64,000 nt of DNA, from positions 208,300,001-208,364,000 of the forward strand of contig CM032228.1 in assembly GCA_019009955.1 (NCBI GenBank), read 5' to 3'. The stretch is from Riptortus pedestris (Eukaryota; Arthropoda; Insecta; Hemiptera; Alydidae). This document shows positions 47,011 through 58,474 of the stretch, one piece after another. How positions within the stretch are numbered: position 1 is the stretch's first letter; the number at the start of each line of letters is the position of its first letter. The translations under genes were made by a program, and so were the position numbers. Below the pieces are notes generated by a model that was given only the letters and a program-made list of their open reading frames with translations, was not told where the DNA came from and did no database searches.

Positions 47011-47369
47011 AACAATTCATCATATTTAGGCCTAAGAGATAACGATTCTTTATATATGTTGGGTGATCTTTCAGTCACTGATAATGGAGCTATTCCCATC
47101 GGGAACATATTCTGAAGGATGAAACAAATTGCCTTATGATGATGACATTAGTTGAGTTGATTATCAAAATAATAAACGTTGTTTATTAGAGTTCTTTTGG
47201 AATGCAAAATTAAACACACAAGCTTCAAAGTTTTAATCACTGCACAATGTATTTAACGATGCACTACACACTTGGTTAATTATTCCTAACTATTACTCAC
47301 AGTATACACTGATAGCTTCACTGTTCTTTTTATTACAAAGTTCAATAACTCACTCACGATCGCTGAAGT

Positions 47370-47500
47370 TCACAAAATCACGGCACTGCACTGATCTTCG
47401 CGAAGTTAACGGCACTGCACTGTCTTGAGCACGGCACGATACTGTTCTTCACAGAGTCACGGCAAAACACTGTTCTTCACATAAAACTCTTTACAACATT
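47370..47500. repeat. Degenerate ~28-bp tandem repeat
   Basis: Variants of CACGGCACTGCACTGTTCTT recur four times within the putative LTR. Confidence 0.65.
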
Positions 47501-47570
47501 ACAACTAAGTCGCACTGTTCACTAAAGCTGCACTGAACGCACTGTCGATCACTTGAAGAGAGCTGAAAAC

Positions 47571-47609
47571 AAACTAAACTAACTCGGGGCAGGTTGGGTC
47601 CTTTTATAG
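47571..47609 (-). promoter_or_regulatory. Core promoter: TATA box plus initiator
   Basis: CTATAAAAG (47609-47601) and TTTTCAGCTC with its A at about 47574 are spaced about 30 bases apart, the usual TATA-to-start distance. Confidence 0.5.
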
Positions 47610-47959
47610 CTTGTCGGAAACCATTAAAGCGGAATTGTCTGGACTCTTCTAGATCCAGACGGATATTGTCGATGACGGGCGAGGCCATCTGTCGGCTCCG
47701 TTGATCTAAATCGTACTTCTTAAATATATGATTAACCCTGTTAAATTTTTCATGTACTTAATTTTCGCAGCAATACATAGGTGAAATCCTTCACCCTCTA
47801 GTAAGAAAAAAGAATATCTTAAACCTATAATTTATAACGAAATTAAAATGTAGAGGAGTGCTACTAATAAATGATCTGTTTGACGGTCACCTCTAGGAAA
47901 AACTGGTATTTCAATTTTGATTGCTAAACTGGATGAAATTCATTATATTTGAGTTAGCT

Positions 47960-48380
47960 GCCCTGACCTATGGCACTGAGGTAGAGTGGACGGGATGAGC
48001 CAAAGGATAGAGACCTCTTTGGTAGGAAGTAGCGTGCTGGCTAAACTGGCCTACACCCACGCATCACGTCATCGCTCGACTTTACCAGGGTCATCGCACT
48101 TAGCCTCCCTCCTATCTTCCAGAGAGCTACTTTCTCACAGAATCCCCTGGTCACGAGTAGCTCTGTGTCGGCGGTTTTGTCAATGTTCTCCATCGATACA
48201 GCCCCGCCATCTCCGTTATGAACATTATGCCAATTAACTTGTCCGTCTGTCACTGTCAGCCATCATACGGCCATGAGACTTGTAGGCCGACGCAGTCATT
48301 TTTCAAACTCTATAACTGCGGTTGAGCCTTAATGTCATTCACAAAGAGGCACGGAGGAGGGAACGTGCACCATGAATGTG
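47960..48380. other. GC-richer segment, unassigned
   Basis: Open frames on both strands (47986-48237 plus, 48253-48041 minus) reflect composition. No family recognised. Confidence 0.25.
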
Positions 48381-48469
48381 TCCTTTCAACTTTCTAAATG
48401 ATGCATATGCATTTTGGAACAACAAAATCTGTGCGAAATATCAATTGTCCTTTTAAGTAGAAGACTCCG

Positions 48470-48910
48470 TCAGCAGATTGCTCTGTTATATAAATGCGTA
48501 AAAAAAGAAAATTTTCCAAGTGCTCTTATGATACACTGGTAATTTCATTTCAGAATCAGTTTACCTCTGTTACTCAAAGTGAAAATCAGATGAGTAGAAC
48601 TGGGCATATACTGAAGGCTGAATACAAAAGAAAAAAACAAACAAACAATTAGCTTAATATTCGCCTCAGGGAGAACACGTATAAAACAACCGTTGTAGAA
48701 AATTAAATTTGGAAAAACATTGATTATATAGCGTTTTTCTAATCAAACCAAGTTACTTAGAATTTTTATTCCTTTGGACCTCCCCTCTAATAAAACCCCT
48801 CCTTCTTCTTATGAGCTTTAGTGTTGTGCATGAAACGGTTTAGCATGGCATATGGTATTCACTAATAAACGTTTAGGAGTATAAAACGTAAAATCTTAAT
48901 TGATGACGCC
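48470..48910 (-). mobile_element. Helentron-like copy, strongly diverged
   Basis: CTCCGTCAGCAGATTG, GAATACAAAAGAAAAAAACA, TTAGCTTAATATTCGCCTC and CCTCCCCTCTAATAAAACCC follow family order with many changes. Confidence 0.45.
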
Positions 48911-48914
48911 ACAC

Positions 48915-50070
48915 ATTGCATTTTCTTGCATCTCACATAGTAATAATAATATTAATGGTCCATTGGAAACAATATTTGGTAAATAAGGTTCGATGTTTAA
49001 ATCATTTTCATGATATATTGGCTATTAGTTGTTAATTGCTTAAATGAAATACAATGTGACAATAATATAAATGGTGTTTAACTGAAAGCTGAAAGCAAAA
49101 AAAAATACTAATAGGTCACCTGATGATCAAAATACGAAAGTATCAATATACAAGGGAGTCCACATATTAATCCAGGAAAAGATCGACTTGTTTCACAGGG
49201 TTTCTCTATGATGACTTGAATAAAAATTATATAATTTAATACCGCCATTATGCATAGGTATATCCGGAGTTCTAAAAGGTATAAAATCACAGTAGTGGCA
49301 TTCCTTTGTATTCCAAACCATGTGAGTATTAAATGCAATGAAAATGTTGCTTTTACGTCGCATTGCTATAGAAAAAGGGATTAGTTATGTCAATATCCTA
49401 TCTCAGAAATATAATCTCACATTGAATATATACTAATAGCTCGGCGGTTCCTAAAAGAAAACAAACTCATAAAAGTAAAAACTGAAAACTATAAAGCCAT
49501 ACAATACTTCCAGAATTAGGCCTCGCTACCATTTGAACAGTCATGAAAGATATTGGACCAGTCCATGATTATCTCATGGCTAGAAAACCACCATCAAGTT
49601 GTTAATGCCGTGATACTTTATTAACAAGATAGGAAGAGTCTTAACAAGAGCTACAGTATGGCGTGAAAGGTTACTTAGAAACTAGAAACTCAAAAATTGA
49701 TGGTTCAAATAAATTTCCTAGAGATAACCCAGCTCGAATAGAATCCATAATAAGAATTATATATTCTTTGGGCTAGGCAATATTGCCATTAAATTTCATC
49801 ATTCTTTTTATTTAGAATATTTCACCGGGGGGGGGGGCTATTGGGTTTGGTTTTGATTTGGTACCTGTCTCGTTAAGGGTGTTAGCAGGTCTCTGTGATC
49901 CCCGATGAGAGAGTATTGTTAGACTTTCTGCTCCCCATAATTAAGTTATTTTTATATTGAAGTCTTGTTATAGAACAATTAACATAATCATGCGTTGATG
50001 ACCTCCGATGGTCGATATTCTTATAAGAATTAAACAACTAAAATGACAAATAAAATAATTATTAGGTTCT
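48915..50070. other. Unassigned AT-rich sequence
   Basis: Contains an 11-G run at about 49828 and short scraps resembling family internal blocks near 49050-49110, none convincing. Confidence 0.35.
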
Positions 50071-50074
50071 TCCC

Positions 50075-51113
50075 ACGGGGGCTGCCCAAGTTAACTCGAT
50101 TTGACACAAACAGGAATGCCAGATCTCATATTATATTCCTTATTTTCCCTTTAAATGCCCTTTCCTAGCTATGAAATATCTTCGCACACGAAAATCACAA
50201 TGAACTCGAAAGACCTCAACTTTAAGTTGAATTTGTGCTAGAGGTATTTAAACGAAATGTATTGGTAGAATAGTAAGAACCACACCCAAACATTAATTGA
50301 GAAGTATGCGGGAAATGAAATAATCAAATATAGATTTGCTTAGTAAGGAAATCATATAATTTGTAAAGGGAGTTTAATAGACACTAAAAACAAATTTGAA
50401 CAAAGAACTCCCTTATTTCTAAAGTTACAATATTTGTGATGTAACATTTTTTTGATGAGACGAATAACCTCGCACTTCCATAAACCTTGACTTCTAAACC
50501 GATTTCATCGGTCATAAGCCGTTAGATGGGAACCATATCTTCTGGTTTCCTTGAAACTATTAAATCTTAAGTTTGGTTACGAGAAAATAAACAGTTGTCA
50601 ACAAAACATTCCGTCACGGAGGAGCTGAACTAAGCAGATTTCCCAAGAGCTGGTTTACCACACGTTTGAAATCATCTCACTTCAATATATTCTCTATTTC
50701 TACATAATATAACGGAGATATTTTGAATTTTCAAATTACCCTCTCTCTCTACCCCATAATTCCGGATACATTTATGCCATTAGCTACTTCGGTATTTAGT
50801 GTTGAATGAAACAATTAAACACTGAGTATGGTGTACAACAAATAAACATTTTTCACTTAAGAACGTAAAGACTTAAATGATGAAGTCATCACATAACGTA
50901 TTTGCAAGTACCCAATCTATCAATCTATTAAATATCCGTTGAAAACAATATTTGGTATTTAAGCTTCAAATAAAGTGGTTCATTATATATTGGAGTATAG
51001 TTTATGTGACATGGGAAGCAGTGGGGGTTTACTGAACGCCGAAAACTAAAAATCTAAATATCTCGGTTGACTCTACACAATCGTTCGACCCCTCAAGGGA
51101 AATCTGTTAAAAA
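50075..51113 (-). mobile_element. Two diverged Helentron-like copies in tandem
   Basis: First 3' terminus TTCCCACGGGGGCTGCCCAA at 50080. Second TTCCGTCACGGAGGAGCTGA at 50608 with CTAAGCAGATTTCCC. The block ATAACGGAGATATTTTGAAT follows and the copy ends at GGGAAATCTGTTAAAA near 51113. (TA)n absent. Confidence 0.6.
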
Positions 51114-51289
51114 TATTGTTGGTGAACGCATACATAAATTTGAACTGACTTCATTTTCATCGTCTACTTTATAGTTTGAATCATTAGATAATATGTCATC
51201 ATCAGTGTGACCTCAATAACTGACTGTGTAGCGGAGGAAGGAATCAATTTGGATGTACACAGTTGGCCTGTTTTCCTCTACTATGCGTT

Positions 51290-51350
51290 TCATTTAGGGA
51301 AAGTGCACTTTCAGAGCAACAACTCCATCTTCAGTGCCTTTGAAGAGCGT
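51290..51350 (-). ncRNA. Hammerhead-like core
   Basis: Minus strand CTGAAGA (51334-51328), stem GGAG-loop-CTCT, GAAA (51312-51309), then GTGCAC. No clear stem III or cleavage triplet. The surrounding plus-strand frame 51207-51458 is not a gene candidate. Confidence 0.35.
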
Positions 51351-51613
51351 TACAAATTGTTGTCAATATTCCTGCAATATGTTCAGTTTTCCTTGTGCAT
51401 CATTGCTTGCATTATCTTCCTACGATTCCGAAGAATCGATAAAAGATTCAATCAGTGAAAAATATGCTAAGATCATCTGATACTCTTTGGGCTCTATATT
51501 CAATCACCAAGTTTTGAATAGTTCATGTGATTATTCATTTCTCAACAATCCATGTTGAACCTTAAATTCTGAATATCATGATAAATATATTATTTAAATT
51601 AATAAATTTTGTA

Positions 51614-51842
51614 AATCATTTATTTATTTATTAACGTCCACTTTTTGCAAATTAGGCTAATCGGGACGGGTTGTCTACAGGTTACCACCCTTTTCTAGCC
51701 ATGGTAGGATTTTAGGACGTTATTTAATGAATTTTATCACTAAATAATTTCCCTTGCCCAGGCGAGAATCGAACTCGCCACTCTAGGTTTACCATGTGAG
51801 ATAAAGGTCAACGCTTTAACTCGCATGGCTAACCTGAGCCCC
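51614..51842 (-). mobile_element. SINE, nearly full length
   Basis: Tail TTTATTTATTAACGTCCAC at the left, body, box B GGCGAGAATCGAACTCGCC, and head ending GGCTAACCTGAGCCCC at the right. TTTTGTA occurs just outside both ends (about 51606 and 51843), a possible short target duplication. Confidence 0.87.
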
Positions 51843-51849
51843 TTTTGTA

Positions 51850-52547
51850 GATGAAATATATTATACCTTACGACTTCCTTAACATATGTTAGTATTAGTG
51901 CATGGAAATTCTAGAGCTCGCGGGAGATATCTGATTTAGATTTTTTTCTTATTTACTTTTTTTTCAGGAGGGTTTCAAAACTGGTTGATTGGCTGCGATT
52001 TAAAGAAACAGCTGTGAGCTATTAAAAGAGGAGCCTAAAGAGAACTGAACCAGATCCCAAGGCCTGTTAAATATCCAGTAGTGGGTTCCGGGATTGAGGA
52101 GGCGGAGCTACCGCTATGCTAATCCAACCGGCCACTTCTCCAATTAGTGTGCACCACCAAAACAGTATTAACATAAATTTTCTTTTAAAGGGCTTTTCAG
52201 CTATATATAATCCAAGTATTTGCTTAAATAAGCATACCAATTTAGAAGTGCGCGGGCGTTCGTCGGAACTCATTTTGAGCTAACAATAAATTAATTGTAT
52301 TTAGGGAATTTTCAGAAAAAAATAATTCAAATAAATATCACCTCTACAATATAGGTAAATTAAAATGAAAACAACTATTCAATAGCACACTCACAGACAA
52401 TCCTACAAGGCTTCTTCCAGTACGTTTTCCAGTCGCTAGACCATTGTCGTTTACATTATCTGTCTATCTCCGCATGAACATAACATTCCCAGGTTCTCTT
52501 GTACTAGATTATTTTACTCTTCTTATTCTGGACCCGATATTATTTAT
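51850..52547. other. Unassigned; weak minus-strand first-exon candidate at 52273-52238
   Basis: A CpG-rich patch reads, on the minus strand, CAAAATGAGTTCC (good arthropod start context), 12 codons, then GTATGC as a donor. No partner exon was recognised, so not called a gene. Confidence 0.2.
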
Positions 52548-52803
52548 ATATTCTTCAAATTTGATGGCAAGGGTATCCAATAAAAAACATTTTCTTCAGT
52601 GCAAACTTTATTGAACCTGCCTTACATGTTTCGTGGCTTATTTGGCACCACTTCAGGGGCTATCCCTTTTAAAAAATATATAAAAAATTATTAATAACAT
52701 TAATATAACACATCCCTTAATAATTCTTATAATAATAATAATAATAATGCACCCAAAAAAATGTTTTTTATTGGAGACCCTTGCCATCAAATTTGAAGAA
52801 TAT
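52548..52803. mobile_element. 256-bp fold-back element with hammerhead-like core
   Basis: A 47-base arm (52548-52593) is the inverse of 52757-52803 with about one mismatch, including CTTCAAATTTGATGGCAAGG. Between them lies the hammerhead-like region (52629-52657) and an (ATA)n run. CTAGATTATTTTA occurs on both sides (52505 and 52804), though on the left it is about 30 bases away from the arm. Partly inverted terminal repeats are a habit of Penelope-like elements, but the identity is not proven. Confidence 0.65.
52605..52660 (-). ncRNA. Hammerhead-like core
   Basis: Minus strand CCTGAAGT-GGTG..CCAC-GAAAC (52657-52629), followed by AATAAAG at 52612-52606. Seventh base of box I is T instead of A. 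Confidence 0.35.
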
Positions 52804-52809
52804 CTAGAT

Positions 52810-53595
52810 TATTTTATTTTTATGCAGTCTGAAGAATTCTATTCTTTCAGCGTAACCCAATCACCAATTAAGTCAGCTATTCAATATCGTCTACGCGTTT
52901 TTGTATCCCTATCGTAGTTCCACGTAATTCACGGATCTCAGCAGCATTTGGCTGATTTTAATGGTAGAAATGTTGATCAGTATGGGCTTTATGTTTAATC
53001 ATAATCATTATTATTCCCTTTGAAACAATTTAAATTTTAGAAAACGTATCGTATTAATACGACCCTCCTAACTTTCCGAAAATGAACAACTAAAAATGCT
53101 AGTGTTTATTTTTTTAGGCATAATAATAAGAATATTCATAACTGGTTATAACATATTATCGTTAAACTAGAGCTGTGAGATCTATTGCTGCTTGGATAAA
53201 ATACTTAATTTAGTGAAGGACTCACAGTTATATATATAAAAAGGGCCAAATGATGCCCTATTCCGTTTAATCTTTGTAGTGTGAAGTGTTAAGCATATGT
53301 ATTATTAAAAAAAAATTGAAACTTCATTTCATATCCAGTGCTTCATCGACAGGAGCTAGTTATATAATTACGAACTTGGCTTTCCTGGAAAGGGTAGCTC
53401 TTAAAGATAAATAAAAGCTACACCGACTAAGACAATTTTATTTTTAAAGTTTTAAATTTGAGAGCACATATGAATATGAGATTGCACGTTAGTTAAGCAT
53501 CACTAAAAAAATACATTCTGACAGAAAACATTCTTTACTCCATATCCGACTTTGACATAAAATGAAGTACCTTCAGAAAGTGGGCAGGTAGTCAT
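52810..53595. other. Unassigned sequence
   Basis: No recognised features. Confidence 0.3.
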
Positions 53596-53599
53596 TGTA

Positions 53600-53845
53600 A
53601 GGTCCCTCCAGGAAATTAAAGAAAAAGAGAAGATTAAAGCTCTGGCTGCGAGGAGACGTATGGAGGAGGAGCAGCTAAAATGATTTGGTCACCTCTGTCG
53701 CATCAACGATGATCGGGGTTCATGATATCTTTTGGTGCAAGACTATGGTCAATGGGCAGACCTAGATCATGTGGGAAACCCACGCCAAAAGTGGAGCCAT
53801 ATTTATGGTTATGAGAGGTGGAATATAGTATGGTACTCTACGTCT
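53600..53845 (+). pseudogene. LINE ORF2 C-terminal fossil
   Basis: One frame reads RRRMEEEQLK, stop, FGHLCRINDDRGS, then after another stop HVGNPRQKW. These match RRLxWFGHVxRM and GRPRxRW at the ORF2 C-terminus of several LINE clades. Dead by stops. Confidence 0.55.
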
Positions 53846-53849
53846 AAGG

Positions 53850-54820
53850 TACAGTTGATTTTCTAAACTTAGCTTGAGTATTAAACCTATACCAGAAATA
53901 ATGATATGTGTTGACCAGTAAAGACCTGAGATAATAAACAAAAAGATAATAAAATACCCTTTCTTTTTCTTCTATCGGCATATCCTATTATAATGGCTAT
54001 GACAGCGAAGGTCAAGGAGTCCTATCTTATGGAGGTGAGACATTATGATGTAGAAAAGAGTTTGGCTATTGTCCGTGGCCGTTGTACCCGCCTCTAGGTG
54101 ATAATTAGTTGGCTTCTCTATATATAGATATATATAATGACAGCCAATTATTTTAGTCTCTCCCTCATTCGCCGTCTTTCCTTTAACCCTCCCTCTAAGC
54201 ATTTTAGTTCACCCACTCATTAAAGGACATTGCATTTTCTCAAACTTAAAGGCTGCTTCTAAATACTCGTAAATGAGTAGTATGAAACTATTCTCTACAG
54301 CCAGGCAATCAAATGTTACTTGTGAACAAAGGTCTTTCTAGGAAAAGCTGTTGAACCTTTGTGACAAAATATATATTTTTTTAATTTATATACTGAATAT
54401 GGTGCAAATTCACTCCCACTAAATAATATTTTTATGACGAAACGATCATTTGTATCTGCCAAATCCTTCAAACCATTAGTTAAGTCAAGAAACAACTAAT
54501 CCGAGTGACTGCCCACGAATCCACGGAGATCAACTCAAAATCACAAGAACCTGTAGCCTAGTTCACTACCCTCTCTCACAATTAGTTAGTCCTGGCCGTA
54601 TCGACGAAAATCCAAACAATATTTCTCTCGCAATGACGTGCACTGGCAGTACAACATCGATTGGCAGACATAACAATTTTTTAGCACATTTAGTGAAATA
54701 CACCTTTAATTGCAAATCGAAGTGAACTGAAATAAGGCAAGCACATATTAAAGTACACAGTTTAATTAGACATGTGGACATGAATAAACAGACCTCCAAG
54801 CTAAGATAAATACGTAAATG
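53850..54820. other. Unassigned sequence
   Basis: No recognised features; short frames only. Confidence 0.3.
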
Positions 54821-54824
54821 GAAA

Positions 54825-54923
54825 TTTTAGCAGATTTCCCTTAAGGGAAATCAGCTATTTTCAAAAATTTTCTTTAAATGTCCATCGATCCTACCCAGGA
54901 GATGACGAAAATGAGGTCCGTTC

Positions 54924-54965
<42 letters not shown>

Positions 54966-55414
54966 ATAAATATATTATATATATTTGTCTGTTAACGCTC
55001 TAGCGGTCGCAATTTTTGTTTGACCGTTACCAAACTCGATATTTAAACGTTTTATGCAAAAAGACAGATCAAGTTCGTTAATGGCTGAAATCGGACCAGT
55101 GGGAGGGGGGTTTAGAGGGGGGATTTTCGAAATATCTCCGTTACCATACGTCGGATCAAAAGATTGTATAGAACCAATCTTATTGTAAATTATATTTACT
55201 ATAAATATTGTTCTATACATTTCTTCTTTATCTTGAATATTAACCGAGATATTTGCATTTGTATTAAATTTGGGCCGTAACGGACGACTGAGTTTCCCGA
55301 CAAAAGCTAGTACGGCCCTTTGCCGTAACTGTTAGGCTCTCGTATGGAGATATCTCTATTGTATAACTTCACGTGGGAAATCTGCTTAGTTTACGCAGCC
55401 CCTGCGTGACGGAC
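54825..55414 (+). mobile_element. Helentron-like element, full length
   Basis: TTTTAGCAGATTTCCCTTAA start, a short deletion before the CATCGATCCTACCCAGGAGA block, (TA)n at 54933-54985, CTCTAGCGGTCGCAATTTTT, G-rich block (55101-55122), GGAAATCTGCTTAGTTTACG, hairpin CGCAG-CCC-CTGCG and GTGACGGAC before TTCTATAG. Confidence 0.9.
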
Positions 55415-55419
55415 TTCTA

Positions 55420-56815
55420 TAGATGAGGATCTAGCAACTATATTGAACGTACCGACAATAAAGCGATTATTAAAACATCTGATGTGGTCACCTTCAGTCA
55501 ACTTTTCTATATTGCCAATTGTAATATACTAGTATCTCCGTTCCAATGCATCGGTACTAATAGTTTAATAGAAGGTAATATATAGATAATTTCAAGTAAA
55601 ACAAAAAACGTCCAATTTTTTTGTACCTCTAATAGGTGTGGAGAAATTTCCAATTTTATATTTTTGCCCTCCCTAAACCTTCCCTCCTTTTTTTTTTTTT
55701 GGTCGCTTTCGACTAAAATAGTACTCACCTAGACGTTGCAGTAAACCCAAATATGACATTTCAACGTTTTAAGATCAGCCATTTATGAGATATGCGAGAT
55801 TCATGCATATGTACGTTCGACCAACGTGCAGACGTCACCCCGAGACTAGTCAAAATGGGTTCAGTGAGGGCCAAAACGGATAATTCCATTAAAATCTGGA
55901 ATCCAAGATTTTGAAGATTCTCAGGATTTAAATACTTTCTTTACTTCTTAGAAAAAAATAAAAAACCATTGAATGAGTTATGGGCTGAAGGCTGGAAAAC
56001 CCCAAAAACTATAAGACATTTCATTCAATCAAATTCGTACAAGACACATTTTGTAAACGCAAATGAACGCCTTTCTCAAGCGCTGACAAGGCATGAACAA
56101 ACTAAAATTGACAATGCCTATCAATGAGGCTATGCCTTTCCAAAGTTTATTTTGTATAGATTTTATAAAATTTAACTTGAAGTTATATACATCTAGATAT
56201 GTTGTATCAGTGCTATAATTCATTCATAAGAGACAATTTTTGACATATTCAGTACATTGAAATTTCTTTTTATATTTACTCAGGGGTATTGTCTATGAAA
56301 TGTGATGATGCCTGTCATGTATCTGGAAGGCATAAAGCATCTGCTAGCTGTAAGCTAACTACATCAGTACTACAGCAGCTATACAAAAAGTCATCTTCAT
56401 ACCATAAAAAAAACGATAGCTAAAAAAAAGCTGGGATAAACGATCAAATTGGGAATATGGGAGTACAGAAAACAAACGAAAGAAAACGGGCAGGTGACAC
56501 CTAGAAGAAAAATTAAGAGAGCGAGATGCCGGGGTTCTAGAGTCAGTGAACTGTACCAGGATTTGGATAAGACATTTTCTGGCTCGCTGCTTTCAGAGCA
56601 GGATCTGCCACTGAACGAGAAATGACAGTTACAGCAGAACAAACAAATGTCTATTCACTGAATCGAGTGTCTATGGTCCAGATTTCATGGCTCATCTTTG
56701 AGGGCACTAGTTCAAATATACAGAAATAGATTTATATACAATTTATTCATTTTAGACTTAAATAGTATAAAAACAAAATTGTGTGGTGAATACATAAGAT
56801 ATATCTCAGGTAAGA
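55420..56815. other. Unassigned sequence
   Basis: Contains a T13 run near 55690. No gene recognised. Frames at 56397-56642 and 56029-56223 (minus) lack homology. Confidence 0.3.
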
Positions 56816-56819
56816 AAAA

Positions 56820-56944
56820 ACGCCTCTTTCCTTCACTAGTCTTTATTCGTTGCGACAGAGCGCTTTCAGAGCATACGCTCCATCATCAGTGCCCTCTTCA
56901 CAATGATGTGACAGGAACCAAGGATTCCCTGTGAGTCACAGTGT
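56820..56944 (-). mobile_element. Retroelement scrap with hammerhead-like core
   Basis: CTGATGA (56889-56883), 5-bp stem GGAGC-GTAT-GCTCT, GAAA (56867-56864), GCGCTCTGTCGC, then AATAAAG at 56847-56841. It is the best-formed of the five local copies. It abuts the broken Tc1 element. Likely a Penelope-type remnant by analogy with published hammerheads in that group. Confidence 0.5.
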
Positions 56945-57640
56945 TGCTTTTTCCTAGCAACTCTACCATGAAAATTGTGTTTCCTTAGGACGCGACGCAC
57001 AGTTTCCGCACTAACAATCTTCTTTAAATAATTTTCCACTTCACTTGCAATTTTTGGTGCACTCATTCTTGGTTTTTTTTTTTTTTTACGTACCTCAGAA
57101 TCCACTTTTGTCAACATCGGAAAGTATCTTTTGGGGACTTTTCCTGTTGTTATTAATAAGCCTATTTTCCCTTTTATATATTTCTACAATGTGTTGTACT
57201 GTTGCATGACTTTTCTGAAAGTTTGCCAATTTCTCAATAAGATTTTCCTCTGTTAAACTGTTGTATAATTAGTTCTCTTTCTTTTACCGTTGTGTGCCGA
57301 CCCATTATAATAAAACTAAAACAATCAAGAAATAATATGATAAAATTGTCTTAGAGACTGATAGTACAGAAGACACTGAAAACCTGGATAGAACTAAATG
57401 TAGCCTGGCAACATGAGTGGTGTATCATTTTCACTGTGAGATAGGTCAAAGGTTTGTAATCCTCTTATGTAGCTTATTTAATCCTTGCTAATGTTAGAGA
57501 GCTAGGCAAGTTAATCTGAAATCAAGAATGTATTCTCATTGCATATACACTTATACATTGTATAAAAATAAGTGCAATAAGTTATTTTTGACATATTTAT
57601 AGAAATATAGTAGGTGTATCCTTTTCACTGTGAGCTACTG
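56945..57640 (-). pseudogene. Tc1-like transposase fragment with one terminal repeat
   Basis: The start codon near 57306 opens MGRHTTVKERELIIQQFNRG, followed by a stop in the helix-turn-helix region and a frameshift. Later PRMSAPKIASEVENYLKK and SAETVRRVLRKHNFHGRVAR match the second DNA-binding helix-turn-helix of Tc1 transposases. The catalytic DD34E domain is missing, replaced by the scrap at 56820-56944. The upstream end CAGTAGCTCACAGTGAAAAG (57640 leftward on minus) is followed by TA, and a second copy of its inner part lies at 57418-57441, an IR/DR-type arrangement. Confidence 0.82.
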
Positions 57641-57644
57641 TATA

Positions 57645-58420
57645 TTGGCAAACATGTTTTTATAGGGAGTGTTATTTTAGTTTTCAGAAGGTGTTCCCTA
57701 TAAATAAATAAAATCTTGATTCCAAATAATAAAGATTATTGTATTTTCGTAAATAATAAATGAGAAAAATAATAATACAATTTTAAAATTATGAACACAG
57801 AAATATATAAATGAATTACGGTCCGTCAAGTAAAGTGAGAGGTTAATGTGAGGCTATCCTGCTGGCCGAGTTGGAGCAGAAAACAAAAGCTTGGAAGGAT
57901 GCTTTCTTGCTGGCCGGTATCTCTGTAAAATATAATTGTTTTTACTCACGATACCGACTCATGTTTTTAAACTTCTTTTGGACAATCCTGCTTCTATTCA
58001 GTTGTGCTGCCTTGATGATGATGAGGTGGTGCTCGGCTGTTGTAGTTCGCAGATATAAAAAGCTAAAAACAACAAACAGCGTTCCTCATGCAGTACACTA
58101 GCAACTGACTGTCTAAACTTTATTTTACGAGTTAGGTTAAGTGGTAACTAGGGGCAACGCGGCCCAGCTGCTACAATGTTAATACGTGATATGAAGAGCT
58201 CGTCCCCTCTTACACTAGTTGAAACGAAGCTTCCAGACTTGGGATCCCAAGTATCAAATATCAAATCAGAGTGATGGTTCGATTCCACAAGTGAAAGACC
58301 ACTTCATAACAAAACGATTTGGCCTGAAGAAGTGGTGTATCGACCACAAAAGATGTAGGGGATTTCTTAATAATGTCCACGTGGGATGGTTTGGAGTTTA
58401 CTAAATAAGGTGCAAAGATA
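57645..58420. other. Unassigned sequence
   Basis: A 76-codon frame at 57871-58101 has no recognised homology. Confidence 0.3.
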
Positions 58421-58424
58421 AATA

Positions 58425-58470
58425 TCCCACGTAATCTGCTTAGTTTGAGCAGCTTCTACGTACTTCTCAT
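58425..58470 (+). mobile_element. Helentron-like 3' end scrap
   Basis: ATCCCACGTAATCTGCTTAG then TTTGAGCAGCTTCTACGTAC resembles the 3' block with a broken hairpin. Confidence 0.5.
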
Positions 58471-58474
58471 CTGA

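Larger units (their letters stand above)
47165..47800 (-). mobile_element. Putative solo LTR
   Basis: On the minus strand a TATA box (47609-47601), an initiator about 30 bases downstream, a GC-richer leader with repeated CAGTGC strings and an AATAAA at 47187-47182 follow each other as U3-R-U5 do in LTRs. Exact TG...CA ends and a target duplication were not found, so a decayed promoter-bearing repeat of another kind remains possible. Confidence 0.4.

Noticed and set aside
51760..51842. tRNA gene suggested by box A and box B
   Set aside because: The sequence does not fold into a cloverleaf with an anticodon arm and acceptor stem, and it continues into the SINE body.
56698..56934. Plus-strand 78-codon frame
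   Set aside because: Runs antisense through the hammerhead-like scrap and the Tc1 junction; no homology.
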